NCBI GenBank assembly: GCA_900313615.1
Contig: OMRP01000005.1
Location: 62,001-126,000 of the forward strand
Source of the DNA: an uncultured Prevotellaceae bacterium
GTDB taxonomy: Bacteria > Bacteroidota > Bacteroidia > Bacteroidales > Bacteroidaceae
Reading direction: 5' to 3'
DNA length: 64,000 nucleotides
The notes under the pieces: model-generated
The model's input: only the letters and a program-made list of their open reading frames with translations
Told to the model about the DNA's origin: nothing
The model's database searches: none
Made by a program: the position numbers and the translations under genes
Part shown: piece after piece, positions 18,480 through 27,955 of the stretch
How positions within the stretch are numbered: the first letter of the stretch is position 1
Layout: each line of letters begins with the position of its first letter

Positions 18480-18911
18480 TTATTGTATCCTCGTTGCCGC
18501 ATTGACGAATGCATACTCGATCATTGCAGGCCCCCATTTGGCGATTAACCGTTTCTTGCCCTTGCTGATAGTTACGATTTTAGTTCCTTTCTCAACATTG
18601 AATCCCATGTTTTCGTCTTGGGGACTATCGTAATAGATGGTCAACTTGTTGTCTTTTACTTCACCATAAACATTGGCGCGTACCATACATTGCCAACCGT
18701 CAATTGACATGGTGCCGTAATAAGTGCCATCAAGATCTATTTCAAAACAGATGTCATAACAGATTCCAGTTCCTCCAGCAGTCTTACCAGCGCAATGCGA
18801 AGCGATGTAACTACCAGTCCAATTCTTTTTCTGGGCATTCACTTGAATGCAGAATGCGAAAAGGGCTATTATCAACAACCCCAATCTCTCAAAATGTTTA
18901 ATAGTTTTCAT
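18480..18911 (-). CDS. Small secreted protein of unknown function
   Basis: A 143-residue protein with a signal peptide (hydrophobic LGLLIIALFAFCIQV, cleavage after NA-Q). The mature part is a short beta-rich domain with four Cys residues, two of them close together (GICYDIC), so disulfides are likely, and a C-terminal IEYAFVNAAT. It resembles small DUF5991-type secreted domains, but I cannot confirm that. It is 47 nt behind GH95 and 9 nt before the aldo/keto reductase gene, so co-transcribed. Confidence 0.65.
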   Translation of the reverse strand: MKTIKHFERLGLLIIALFAFCIQVNAQKKNWTGSYIASHCAGKTAGGTGICYDICFEIDLDGTYYGTMSIDGWQCMVRANVYGEVKDNKLTIYYDSPQDENMGFNVEKGTKIVTISKGKKRLIAKWGPAMIEYAFVNAATRIQ

Positions 18912-18958
18912 AATGGCAATAATTTAATTGTTAATTTTCATTTTTCAATTTTTAATGT

Positions 18959-21532
18959 TCAACGTCCAACGCTCTTTAGTACAACTACTTCACCTTTCTT
19001 TGTATTAATGTCATATTCATACACTTGACGAAGTGTTGTAGAGGGCGCTTGAGATAACTCTTCTGAGACCATGGGTTGTTTCACATCGGCGACTGCCAAT
19101 AACGGGTTTTCACACCGACCTTTGGCTGGCCTTATTCCCTTGCCTTCCAATGGCCACCAAGAACGTACACGTAACACGCCACCAATTGTGGACTTCACTT
19201 TCACTTCTAAAGAGGTATGGCCATCAAGAGACCACTCTTCGTCAACAATAAATCCACCTCGCGCCTTTAATCCTGTTACTTTGCCTTTCTTCCATTTGTC
19301 GGGAAGGGCGGGTAATACTTGAACGGCACCATCGTGACTTTGCAACAACATTTCGGCTACACCGGCTGTGAAACCGAAATTACCATCAATCTGGAAGGGG
19401 GGATGGGCGTCGAATAAGTTGGGATAGGTACGTCCCAATGCCATCTGTCTTCTGCTGTCATCCCCGAAATAGTGACTTTCACGTCCATGGGATGGCAACA
19501 GATGGAGCATGTTGGAGATGATCCGATAGGCATGGTTGCCATCAAGCATACGGGCCCAAAAGTTGATTTTCCAACCAAGGCTCCAACCCGTAGCCATATC
19601 ACCGCGTTGTGCCAAAGTGGTAGCGGCGGCGCTGAACAATTCGGGATGGCTGAAGGGAGATATCTGGTTGGATGGATATAGACCGTATAGATGGGAGATA
19701 TGACGATGTTCATCTTTGGGGTCGTCGCCATCGATGAGCCATTCTTGCAATTGGCCATGGCGTCCAATCATCATCGGCGGCAGCTGTGCAATTGTATGTT
19801 GAAGGCGTTCTTGATATTCCGCAGGTTCTCCTAAAATACGGGCAGCGGATAAAGTGTTGCTTAAAGCGTCGAATACAATCTGGTTATCCATAGTACAACC
19901 TGCAGTGACGGCGGTACGCTTGCCCATCGGACCATGTTCGGGCGAAACGGAGGGCACGGCGACCAGCCAACCATATTGAGGATGGGGTTGTAGGTAATCC
20001 AGGTAGAAGTCGGCGGTGCCTTTGATTACAGGATACCACGTGCGCAAAAAGTCTTTATCACCACTAAATAGGTAATGTTGCCATAGATGGGTTGCCAACC
20101 AAGCGCCACCGTTGGGGAACATGCCCCATTGGGCACCATCGATGGGACCGGCAATGCGCCAGAGGTCCGTATTGTGATGGGCTACCCATCCACCGCAATG
20201 GTACATCTGTTGAGCGGTTTTGGCTCCTGTTTCACTTAAGTCCTTAATCATTGAGAATAAAGGTGTTTGGGTCTCGCTTAAGTTACAAACATCGGAAGGC
20301 CAATAATTCATCTCGGCATTGATGTTGATGGTGTATTTTGAGTCCCAAGGAGCGTTCAGTTGGTCGTTCCATAGTCCTTGCAGGTTGGCGGGTTGTGTTC
20401 CGGGTTGTGAGCTGGTAATCAACAGATAACGGCCGTATTGAAACATCAAGGCAACGAAACTGTTATCTTGGTTTTCTGCGAAATGTAGCAGACGTTGGTC
20501 TGTGGGTGTGACCTGACTGTCCTTGTTTCCTTCCAACTCCAAATGCACACGGCGGTATTGTTCTTGGTATTTTTTCACATGGCGGTCCAATAATGTGGCA
20601 TAAGGCATGCCTTCGATGGCCTTTAGTGTGCGAGCGTTTTTGGCACTGGCGTCACCGCTAATGTCATGGTAATTCACATAGTTGGTGGCAGCCGCAATGT
20701 ATATAGTCACTTCAGATGCGTTGCTTACCTTGAGATTATCATTTCCCGCTGACAGTTTACCATTGGTAACCACCTGAACCCGACATTCTGCACCCAAACC
20801 TGCTTGAATGCCTTCATGGTCTGCTCCGTCAATATGGGCGATAATGGTGTTGCCTGATACTTGCTGATGAGTGGGTAACTGGCTTCGGAACCCCAAGGCA
20901 AGGGAAATGTCCTTGCCTTTGTCTGTGGACAACCGTACAATAATTACGTCATCAGGCATCGAAGAGAAAACGGTCTCGGTGCAGATAGATGCTTTACGGG
21001 ATTTAGAGCTGGTCAGCACCTTGTATTGAGCGGTGGCAACTGCACGGTCTAATTCTAGTTGTCGTCCCATATATGCGCTATCAGCAGATGGGGAGAAACG
21101 AAGATATAACTCGCCCAAGGGAAGAAAACGCATGCCATGGGGACCCTTGATGAAGTATTGGTCTATCAAACGACTGGCTTCTTCTTCATGGCCATCGAAA
21201 ATCAACTGACGTACCTCGTCAAGGTGCGCATATGATTCTGAAGAGTTGTTGTCATGTGGTGAACCACTCCAAAAAGTATCTTCATTCAATTGGATGATTT
21301 CCTCATTGGGACGGCCATACACCATGGCTCCCAAATGGCCATTGCCCACAGGTAGTGCTTCAAGCCAGTTGCTTGCGGGTTGGTCATAGCATAATCGATA
21401 ATCTTGTGCGCTTACTGGTTGAATGACAAACAAAATAAACAGGAGGAGCTCTACTCCGAATATGTGCGTTGAATGGAACAGTGTATGTTTCTCCATGGAG
21501 AGTATAAGATTATTCACTTTTACGTCTTTCAT
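18959..21532 (-). CDS. GH95 alpha-L-fucosidase
   Basis: An 857-residue exported glycoside hydrolase; GH95 enzymes remove alpha-1,2-linked fucose from xyloglucan, mucin or milk glycans (some act on L-galactose). Visible family blocks: [12 protein letters not shown] and FWSGSPHD at the N-terminal domain; [12 protein letters not shown], carrying the two catalytic Asn; LQEWLID with the acid Glu; and [12 protein letters not shown] with the catalytic-site Asp. Signal peptide [19 protein letters not shown]. The first ATG has an AAGG 6 nt upstream; an ATG 12 codons later would also leave a full signal. It starts the seven-gene run down to amrS. Confidence 0.92.
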   Translation of the reverse strand: MKDVKVNNLILSMEKHTLFHSTHIFGVELLLFILFVIQPVSAQDYRLCYDQPASNWLEALPVGNGHLGAMVYGRPNEEIIQLNEDTFWSGSPHDNNSSESYAHLDEVRQLIFDGHEEEASRLIDQYFIKGPHGMRFLPLGELYLRFSPSADSAYMGRQLELDRAVATAQYKVLTSSKSRKASICTETVFSSMPDDVIIVRLSTDKGKDISLALGFRSQLPTHQQVSGNTIIAHIDGADHEGIQAGLGAECRVQVVTNGKLSAGNDNLKVSNASEVTIYIAAATNYVNYHDISGDASAKNARTLKAIEGMPYATLLDRHVKKYQEQYRRVHLELEGNKDSQVTPTDQRLLHFAENQDNSFVALMFQYGRYLLITSSQPGTQPANLQGLWNDQLNAPWDSKYTININAEMNYWPSDVCNLSETQTPLFSMIKDLSETGAKTAQQMYHCGGWVAHHNTDLWRIAGPIDGAQWGMFPNGGAWLATHLWQHYLFSGDKDFLRTWYPVIKGTADFYLDYLQPHPQYGWLVAVPSVSPEHGPMGKRTAVTAGCTMDNQIVFDALSNTLSAARILGEPAEYQERLQHTIAQLPPMMIGRHGQLQEWLIDGDDPKDEHRHISHLYGLYPSNQISPFSHPELFSAAATTLAQRGDMATGWSLGWKINFWARMLDGNHAYRIISNMLHLLPSHGRESHYFGDDSRRQMALGRTYPNLFDAHPPFQIDGNFGFTAGVAEMLLQSHDGAVQVLPALPDKWKKGKVTGLKARGGFIVDEEWSLDGHTSLEVKVKSTIGGVLRVRSWWPLEGKGIRPAKGRCENPLLAVADVKQPMVSEELSQAPSTTLRQVYEYDINTKKGEVVVLKSVGR

Positions 21533-21563
21533 ATACCTTATTTAAATGGTGGTTCCTATGCTG

Positions 21564-21571
21564 CAAAAATA
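21564..21571 (-). promoter_or_regulatory. -7 box of the GH95 operon
   Basis: Read on the minus strand the site is TATTTTTG, 32 nt before the GH95 start. The region 20 nt upstream is occupied by the terminator hairpin of the preceding gene and shows no TTTG, so this promoter may need an activator. Confidence 0.4.
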
Positions 21572-21574
21572 AAC

Positions 21575-21613
21575 AAAAAATCGCTAACCTATGCTATAGG
21601 TCAGCGATTTTTT
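21575..21613 (-). terminator. Intrinsic terminator after the esterase gene
   Basis: Minus strand: AAAAAATCGCT and ACCTAT pair across a GCT-type loop with their complements at 21596-21613, one C-A mismatch, then a T run. Perfectly placed 20 nt after the esterase stop. The A/T flanks allow it to work in both directions. Confidence 0.85.
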
Positions 21614-21632
21614 ATGTAAAATAAAAAATATG

Positions 21633-23078
21633 TTACTTTCTTTGTATGGCCTCTGAAATAATGTCAGCCATACGCCGTACTCCTTTGTCGTTGGGATGGA
21701 TACCATCATCTTGTAATAATGAACCCGCATCCGTGAAAAGAGTATGAAGGTCTATCAACTGCAAGCCATACTCTTGCGCCACCTCCTTCTGAATTGGAAT
21801 GATGTTGTTAGTGATAATGGCATCATTGATATCCCATGATGATTTCAATGCGGGCGGGGGAGTGCAAAGGAAGATTCGCGGCTTCATCGAAGGGTTCATC
21901 TTCACTTTCTTGCCTTTCCGCTTGCTGGGGAACGACAGCTCGGGGCGCAACGATGTAATCATCTGCACTAAATCGTTCTTGAATTCTGATGAATACTGCC
22001 AATTCTGAGGCTTAGAGTCATTGGTGCCTAGACCTATGATGACAATGTCGGGTTGGAAGGCCAAAGCATCACGCCAGGCCTGCTCATTCATATATGGATA
22101 ATCGCCCTTATTTAACAGGGTGCGACCACTTACACCAAAATTCCTTACCCAATAACCATTGCCTAGCTTTTTTTGTAACAATGCTGGGTAGCCATGCTGT
22201 GGCGCCATGTCTATGCCATGACCATCTGTAATGCTGTTGCCTATGCAGGCAACGCGGAGAGCATCGGCAGCCGGTGTTTTATGGGCATCTAGCCAATTGC
22301 CAATATCGGTCAACATCTGTTTGTGGTATGGGAACCAAGGGCCGAAACCAAAACCATGATCGCCAGAGGGGTAGATATACATGGTGCACTCGTTGCCGGC
22401 ATTGCGCATGGCAGAATAGTAAGCGACGCCATTCGTTACAGGTGGCACTAAGCGGTCGTCATTGGCCATGACGATAAGCGCTGGTGGGGTCAGATGACGC
22501 TTCACCGCATTTTGCGTAGAATAGTCATTGACTAATGCAGGGTCTTTCTGTCCCTCCTCGCCCAAGAAATTTAGGCAGGAATATTTGTGCGAAACACGCT
22601 CATCCATGGAAATCACAGGATAAAACAGTATCGTGAAGTCAGGACGTACTTCATAGGCGGAATGGGTGGAGATGACTGAGGCAAGGTGACCTCCTGCGGA
22701 AAAGCCCATGATGCCTATGTCGCGTGGATGGATATGCCATACACTAGCGGAATCGCGTACAATACGGAAAGCATTCTCCACATCGCTAATAGGACGTGTC
22801 CTGTCACCGTTAGGCAATCGGTAGTTCACCACGAAGTAGGAGATGCCCCGCTCGTTCAACCATCCCGAAGCTTGTGTGCCTTCATGGGTGTTCGACAAGA
22901 CTGAATAGCCGCCACCAGGAATGCCAACAATGGCTTTTCCCGTTGGATTCTCAGCTAAAAAACAAACCATTTGGGCCTGACCGTCACCGGTCAGGTCCAA
23001 AGTAAAGGTTCTTGCTGTCTGGGCTATAGTCGACAAACATAAAGCCAACACACAACACGTCAAAAAGAATCTTTTCAT
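21633..23078 (-). CDS. Two-domain esterase: BD-FAE-like hydrolase plus SGNH esterase
   Basis: A 481-residue secreted protein with signal peptide (cleavage after IA-Q). Residues 45-265 are an alpha/beta hydrolase: oxyanion motif GIPGGGY, nucleophile elbow GFSAGGH, later Asp and the GDHGFG His. Residues 272-481 are an SGNH hydrolase: CIGNSITDG with the Ser, IGLGTND, and DGIHPND with the catalytic Asp-His. Such pairs remove acetyl groups or other esters from xylan, xyloglucan or pectin. The gene is 38 nt downstream of the unknown secreted protein gene and ends at a strong terminator. Confidence 0.88.
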   Translation of the reverse strand: MKRFFLTCCVLALCLSTIAQTARTFTLDLTGDGQAQMVCFLAENPTGKAIVGIPGGGYSVLSNTHEGTQASGWLNERGISYFVVNYRLPNGDRTRPISDVENAFRIVRDSASVWHIHPRDIGIMGFSAGGHLASVISTHSAYEVRPDFTILFYPVISMDERVSHKYSCLNFLGEEGQKDPALVNDYSTQNAVKRHLTPPALIVMANDDRLVPPVTNGVAYYSAMRNAGNECTMYIYPSGDHGFGFGPWFPYHKQMLTDIGNWLDAHKTPAADALRVACIGNSITDGHGIDMAPQHGYPALLQKKLGNGYWVRNFGVSGRTLLNKGDYPYMNEQAWRDALAFQPDIVIIGLGTNDSKPQNWQYSSEFKNDLVQMITSLRPELSFPSKRKGKKVKMNPSMKPRIFLCTPPPALKSSWDINDAIITNNIIPIQKEVAQEYGLQLIDLHTLFTDAGSLLQDDGIHPNDKGVRRMADIISEAIQRK

Positions 23079-23116
23079 TATTCAGATAATGATTTTCCTT
23101 TTTCTTCTTAAAATTC

Positions 23117-23635
23117 TTATTCGTAATATGTAATAGTCCGGGTCTGTTCCATTTCCTGACCCATCATGCTGCCCTTACGACTAATCCAGTTGCCGTGGTC
23201 ATCATATTTGTAGTCGGTGTAAGGTGTTACCATCTCATTGCCGCCAAAGTTCATACTCTCCGTGGCTGGCGCTCCCTTTTCATTGTAAGTGCGGGTGATG
23301 GTGAATGCCTGGCCGTTCATGTCCATCGTCTGACTCTTCACCTTACCGTTTTCCCATACATAGGAAACACCCATTTCCATTCCTTGCATCTCCATCTTGA
23401 ACGATTTCAGGTATCCTTCGCTATCGTATTGTGCATCTTTAATACCTTCACGTTGCATTTTGCCGTCCTCACTGAAAAGGGTTGTCTGGAGATTGCCCAT
23501 CACATCTTGGGTAATCGATTTCACCGGACCGGTAGCTTCGTTCAATTCTACATCGTGGAATTTTTGGGCCTGCATGGCAAGTGGCAAAACTAGCAGACCA
23601 AGCATCATGAATGCTTTTTTCATTGTTTTCTTCAT
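23117..23635 (-). CDS. Secreted protein of unknown function
   Basis: A 172-residue exported protein; signal peptide FMMLGLLVLPLAMQA-Q. The rest has repeated short beta strands with Tyr/Asp/Gly turns (YDSEGYLKSF, TRTYNEKGAP, YKYDDHGNWISR), loosely like YD/RHS-type strands. A start at the first ATG or at Met5 would both give a signal. Its promoter is 168 nt upstream. Probably in one transcript with the double esterase. Confidence 0.65.
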   Translation of the reverse strand: MKKTMKKAFMMLGLLVLPLAMQAQKFHDVELNEATGPVKSITQDVMGNLQTTLFSEDGKMQREGIKDAQYDSEGYLKSFKMEMQGMEMGVSYVWENGKVKSQTMDMNGQAFTITRTYNEKGAPATESMNFGGNEMVTPYTDYKYDDHGNWISRKGSMMGQEMEQTRTITYYE

Positions 23636-23964
23636 TGGTTGATAAATTTGGTGAATAAAAATAAGTTAGTAAATGAATCAAGCTTTAAAAATGGTATACG
23701 CTACCATTGTCTATTTGACATCTTTGCCAATCATTTATTGGACGTTTTTTCCTAAAAAAGGTTTAAATTCCAATATTTTGGCTAAATCCTTTTTTTGTAC
23801 CGCAAAGGTAACAACAATTCATGGAAATACAAATGGTAGCAATTAAAAATGTATCAAAAACTATTTTTTTTTTATCATATCAATCATTATAAATGACAAG
23901 GAACACTCAACTTCATAAAAAAATATTATCTTCGCATTCGAAAACCAAAATCTATCAATAATCA
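23636..23964. other. 329-nt divergent intergenic region
   Basis: Holds the minus-strand promoter at 23833-23803 and a TATCTTCG box on the plus strand at 23927-23934, 31 nt before GH51. The minus-strand leader of about 160 nt contains a small hairpin (ATGGTA / TACCAT) near 23688-23705. No ORF, riboswitch or tRNA seen. Confidence 0.5.
23803..23833 (-). promoter_or_regulatory. Bacteroidota-type promoter
   Basis: On the minus strand: TTTG (23833-23830), 19-nt spacer, TACCTTTG (23810-23803). Drives the secreted protein gene that starts at 23635 and probably the double esterase behind it. Confidence 0.7.
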
Positions 23965-25947
23965 ATGAAAAAGCTTACGTTAATATGCTGTGTATGCTTG
24001 ATGTCGACATTCTCCATCAAAGCTCAAAAAGCAATCAATCCGCCTGCAGGTGGCAAGGCCATCAGCAATGAACTGATAGGTATCTTCTTTGAGGATATAA
24101 GTAGTGCCGCCGACGGCGGCTTATATGCTGAATTGCTCCAAAACGGATCGTTCGAGTTCAGCCCGGCTGAACGCGATGGATGGGGAGCGGGTACGGCATG
24201 GCGAACTGTTAGACCAGGTCACTCTCTTGGTTTTATTCAGCCATTGGGCATTAATCCCATTCATCCCAATAACCCTACCTATATGCGGTTAAATGTAGAA
24301 AGGGTCGGGCATTATTATGACTTTGCTGGTTGGACGGGCTTTGGCATACAAAATGATGGATTCAACGGCATCTCTGTTAAAGCGAACAAAGATTATTGTT
24401 TCTCGGCTTTCTTCAGAAATGTGGAAGGTGGTGAGAAAACGGTGCGCATCGCTTTGGCCGTTCCGCAAGGATGGGGAAAAGACCCTAAATTGTTGGCGGA
24501 TGCTGAAGTTAAAGTGTCGTCGAACAGTTGGCAGAAATATGAGGCTCAACTGTCTGCCTCCGAAGACGCTACCAATGCAGTATTACAACTCCTTGTGCTT
24601 GATAAAGGTGTCATTGATGTTGATATGGTGTCGCTCATGCCAGGTGAGACATTCAAAGGACATGGATTGCGTCCTGATTTGGCGCAGGCACTAGCTGACC
24701 TACATCCAAAATTCATGAGATTTCCTGGTGGATGCGTGGTCCATGGTGGTGGCGATGGTTTTTGGGATACATATCGTTGGAAGACAACAGTTGGACCTAA
24801 AGAACAACGACGTGGATTGAAAAATACATGGGGTTACCACCAGTCTATGGGACTGGGTTACTATGAGTATTTCCAGTTCTGTGAAGACCTAGGCATGCAA
24901 CCTGTACCAATCCTTCCCTGTGGCGTGAGCTGCCAAGGCACTAACGGCGGATGGGGCATGAAAGACCAAGCCCAAGATTGGGTGCCAATGTCTGAAATGG
25001 ACGAATGGGTGAATGAAGCACTAGATCTCATAGAATGGGCCAATGGTGATGTTTCTACCAAATGGGGACGTGTACGTGCTGAAGCTGGTCACCCCGCTCC
25101 GTTCAACCTCAAATATTTGGGTCTAGGCAATGAAGAACGTATTTCGCCTGAGTTTATTGAGCGATTCAAATATATCTATGAAAGGGTGCACAAAGCCCAT
25201 CCTGAAATCGTCATAGTGGGTACGGCAGGACCGGGCTCTCATCCCGGGAATCGTGACTTTGAGACGGGTTGGAAATTGGCTGAAGAAATCGAGCTGCCCA
25301 TACTTGACGAGCACTACTATGAACCGCGTGACTTCTTCCTCAACAACCGTCAATACGATAATTATCCACGCGACCGCAAAACAAAGGTTTATCTTGGTGA
25401 GTATGCGGCAAAAGACAAAAAACTCATTGATGCGCTGGCGGAGGGTCTATATCTCCTTCATGTCGAACGCAATGGCGACGTAGTGTGCATGACATCATAT
25501 GCTCCGCTTTTCGCTAGAAAAGACAATACGAACTGGAATCCAGATCTTATTTATTTTGATAATGAAAGACCATACCTCACATGCAGCTACTACGTCCAAC
25601 AGATGTTTGGTGTTTCTTCGGGTGATTATTTCTATGGTGACTGCGTCAATATACATGATGCATCCAACCTACAAGGACAGTCGGTTATTCTCAACACTAA
25701 GACTAGACAACTATTTGTAAAACTGTGTAATGCCAGCGCAGATAAGAAACAAGCTGATGTAGACCTCACCCGTTTCAAAGGGCTTAAGACAACAGCGGTG
25801 AAGACCGTCATACAAGGAAATGCGGAGGATGAGAATAACTATGACAACCAACCTATACAGCCCAAAAAGGAAAATGTGAAAATCCAAAAGAAAATGAAGG
25901 TTGACATGCCTCCCTATTCAATACAGATGTTTGAGATAAATCTATAA
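23965..25947 (+). CDS. GH51 alpha-L-arabinofuranosidase
   Basis: A 660-residue secreted glycoside hydrolase; GH51 enzymes remove terminal arabinofuranose from arabinan, arabinoxylan or xyloglucan. Signal peptide ends SIKA-Q. ISNELIGIFFEDISSAADGG opens the family; residues 110-225 look like an inserted CBM4-type module; the acid/base Glu is E390 in YLGLGNEE and the nucleophile E479 in VYLGEYAA. MRFPGGCVVHG is the usual sugar-binding loop. The C-terminal beta domain ends PPYSIQMFEI. Single gene with a terminator behind it. Confidence 0.94.
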   Translation: MKKLTLICCVCLMSTFSIKAQKAINPPAGGKAISNELIGIFFEDISSAADGGLYAELLQNGSFEFSPAERDGWGAGTAWRTVRPGHSLGFIQPLGINPIHPNNPTYMRLNVERVGHYYDFAGWTGFGIQNDGFNGISVKANKDYCFSAFFRNVEGGEKTVRIALAVPQGWGKDPKLLADAEVKVSSNSWQKYEAQLSASEDATNAVLQLLVLDKGVIDVDMVSLMPGETFKGHGLRPDLAQALADLHPKFMRFPGGCVVHGGGDGFWDTYRWKTTVGPKEQRRGLKNTWGYHQSMGLGYYEYFQFCEDLGMQPVPILPCGVSCQGTNGGWGMKDQAQDWVPMSEMDEWVNEALDLIEWANGDVSTKWGRVRAEAGHPAPFNLKYLGLGNEERISPEFIERFKYIYERVHKAHPEIVIVGTAGPGSHPGNRDFETGWKLAEEIELPILDEHYYEPRDFFLNNRQYDNYPRDRKTKVYLGEYAAKDKKLIDALAEGLYLLHVERNGDVVCMTSYAPLFARKDNTNWNPDLIYFDNERPYLTCSYYVQQMFGVSSGDYFYGDCVNIHDASNLQGQSVILNTKTRQLFVKLCNASADKKQADVDLTRFKGLKTTAVKTVIQGNAEDENNYDNQPIQPKKENVKIQKKMKVDMPPYSIQMFEINL

Positions 25948-26018
25948 TAAATTTATGGAGGTCGTCTTCAATAATTGTAAGAAAACATAAATACCTAAAA
26001 TAGGTATAGATACTAATC

Positions 26019-26052
26019 AATCGTCCGTCAAATTTCTATTTGGCGGACGATT
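26019..26052 (+). terminator. Intrinsic terminator after GH51
   Basis: Arms AATCGTCCGTCAAAT and ATTTGGCGGACGATT, one T-G wobble, loop TTCT, followed directly by TTT. Confidence 0.85.
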
Positions 26053-26172
26053 TTTATGGATAGCCGATATCATTGTCATTTAAAATCCGACATTTTTCGG
26101 CTACTCTCATCACATTTGTCGCATATAATCCTTCTTGTCGCATCCTTTTAATTGGAAAAACAGTGAACTGTG

Positions 26173-26203
26173 ATTGTGACAAGAATAATTCGTTTTACCT
26201 TTG
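26173..26203 (+). promoter_or_regulatory. Bacteroidota-type promoter
   Basis: ATTG at 26173-26176, 19-nt spacer, TACCTTTG at 26196-26203, 49 nt before the beta-barrel gene. Confidence 0.65.
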
Positions 26204-26252
26204 CATCGAAATCAAATGAACAACTGATTAACAAATAATAAATAACACTACA

Positions 26253-26858
26253 ATGAAAAAGTTTTTAGTAATGGTTGCAGTCGCCATAATGGCTGCAGTG
26301 AATGTGAACGCACAGAGTGATGAACCCAAGAACGAGATTGGCGTCAGTTATGGATTAGGTGCTTCGGCTCTCTTTGACTTGTATGGGCCGAAGATAACAA
26401 ATGCGTTTTTCGATAGTATGGAAAAGTTAAATACGAAAGATAATGTTGAATACGGTACCATCGCGGTGGAGTATTTCCGTCGTATCAATAATCCTAGGTT
26501 TGCAGTAGGTGGCATTTTGGCGTATGCGCATTTTGGTGAAGATGTGGTAGAGGAAAAAAGTGGAAATAAAGTGGGTAAACGTACCCGTAACTATATCACA
26601 GTAATGCCCGCCATCAAATACGACTGGATACATAAAAAGAACTTTGCTCTCTATTCCAAACTAGGAGCTGGCGTCATGATGCTCTCAAACAAAGTAACAA
26701 GTAATGTTGACAAATCGGATAGCGATTCTGATATCTTCTTCATGTGGCAAGCATCGCTTCTTGGTGTCGAGGTAGGTAGCCAAAACATAAGAGGATTCGT
26801 GGAAGCGGGTGCTGGAGAACAAGGTATCCTTCTCGCTGGTATCAAATACAAATTCTGA
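26253..26858 (+). CDS. Outer membrane beta-barrel protein
   Basis: A 201-residue protein with a signal peptide (VAVAIMAAVNVNA-Q). The mature part alternates amphipathic strands with Gly/Tyr turns (IGVSYGLGASALFDLYG, RTRNYITVMPAIKYDW, FALYSKLGAGVMML) and ends in an aromatic residue (GIKYKF), the usual barrel closing signal. Fits the small OmpA/OprF-like or PorT-like eight-strand barrels of Bacteroidota. Function unknown. Own promoter and terminator. Confidence 0.8.
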   Translation: MKKFLVMVAVAIMAAVNVNAQSDEPKNEIGVSYGLGASALFDLYGPKITNAFFDSMEKLNTKDNVEYGTIAVEYFRRINNPRFAVGGILAYAHFGEDVVEEKSGNKVGKRTRNYITVMPAIKYDWIHKKNFALYSKLGAGVMMLSNKVTSNVDKSDSDSDIFFMWQASLLGVEVGSQNIRGFVEAGAGEQGILLAGIKYKF

Positions 26859-26895
26859 CAAACACACACAAAACTAAGCGATATTAATAAAAACC

Positions 26896-26928
26896 AAATC
26901 GGGCGGACCACTAATGGCCGCCCGATTT
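26896..26928. terminator. Bidirectional terminator
   Basis: AAATCGGGCGG (26896-26906) pairs with CCGCCCGATTT (26918-26928); the loop holds CCA/TGG extra pairs. Followed by TTCTTTC. Lies between convergent genes. Confidence 0.8.
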
Positions 26929-26969
26929 TCTTTCTATCTTGTTTATGTCCAAGAATACATCACCTAATT

Positions 26970-27869
26970 TTACCCTTTCACCTTTTTTACTTTTTTCACA
27001 GCTTTCACTAATGCCTTTGAAGGCGTGTTTTCTCCTTCAAATGGCAAGAGGCTCCAACGTACGGTCCAATGCAACTGGCCGCCAGGCTCTAATGTGGTAT
27101 AGGCTCCTTGACTCTCCAACTCAATATAAGTCTTGCGCATGTTCACATAAACTTGTATTTCGGCCTCACCTGGAGCGGGTTGTTCGGGTGTGAGATCATC
27201 AAATTGTTTCACCATCAATAGTCCGTTGCTGCAATAGGCCAACCAACCTTTGCCATCGGCATTGATTTTGCGATTTTGGGGGGCCTCGTCGGCGCGATAC
27301 CAAACTGCCCCTTCCTTGGCTTCAAAAGACAGCAAACCGGCAGGAGTGATACCATCTATCGGAGCATCGAAAAAGATGAGACCTCCATCGTTAGCAACAC
27401 GGGTAATTTCCCATGGAGCCACTTGGCGAGTCTCGTTCGACTCATTGATGATGGTGTAAGTGACGGCAATCACATTGTCGGCTGCGTTCACCTTAAATTC
27501 TTTACGGATGCGATATTTCATCCGTTCAGACTCCTGGCTGGTCAACAACAAGTGACTGTCGCTACACTCATCGACGGTATAAGGATTCTTGTCATACTCT
27601 GGCACTGGGGGCCAGTTCCATTCTTTCTGTGGACTAGTCCAAAAAGTACTACCGAAAGACTCTCGCCAAGACGATTGGGAGATTATCTCTTTGTCTTTAT
27701 ACTTGTAGGAGAGAATCTTGCCACCATGAGCGGCGTCAATGGTCATCGACACATCTCCCATATATAACACATATTTTCCATCATTCCCTTCTTGGGTGGT
27801 GACTACGGTTTGCGCTGACAAGTATGACATGCCAACGGCCATCAGGAATAATACAATCGTTCTTTTCAT
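26970..27869 (-). CDS. DUF4380-like secreted protein
   Basis: A 299-residue exported protein; signal peptide ends YLSA-Q. Long beta-sandwich pattern with GGKILSYKYKDKEI, SFGSTFWTSPQKEWNWPP, and WEITRV, features I associate with DUF4380 (a galactose-mutarotase-like fold). Could bind or isomerise a carbohydrate; not proven. The last codons, VKKVKKVKG, come from a low-complexity G/A tract like the tails found after other genes here, so the native C-terminus may have been extended. A TATTTTTG box is at 27897-27890 (minus). Confidence 0.65.
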   Translation of the reverse strand: MKRTIVLFLMAVGMSYLSAQTVVTTQEGNDGKYVLYMGDVSMTIDAAHGGKILSYKYKDKEIISQSSWRESFGSTFWTSPQKEWNWPPVPEYDKNPYTVDECSDSHLLLTSQESERMKYRIRKEFKVNAADNVIAVTYTIINESNETRQVAPWEITRVANDGGLIFFDAPIDGITPAGLLSFEAKEGAVWYRADEAPQNRKINADGKGWLAYCSNGLLMVKQFDDLTPEQPAPGEAEIQVYVNMRKTYIELESQGAYTTLEPGGQLHWTVRWSLLPFEGENTPSKALVKAVKKVKKVKG

Positions 27870-27955
27870 GTTTTTTTAATACTTGGCTACAAAAATACAG
27901 TTTTTTTTCGTTACTTTGCAGTGATAAATAATTTTTTTAATAAATATCGTGTGCC

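Larger units (their letters stand above)
25948..26252 (+). other. 305-nt intergenic region between GH51 and the beta-barrel gene
   Basis: Holds a perfect hairpin ATACCTA-AAA-TAGGTAT (25991-26007), the terminator at 26019-26052, a direct pair of TTGTCGCAT words, and the promoter at 26173-26203. No ORF seen. Confidence 0.5.
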
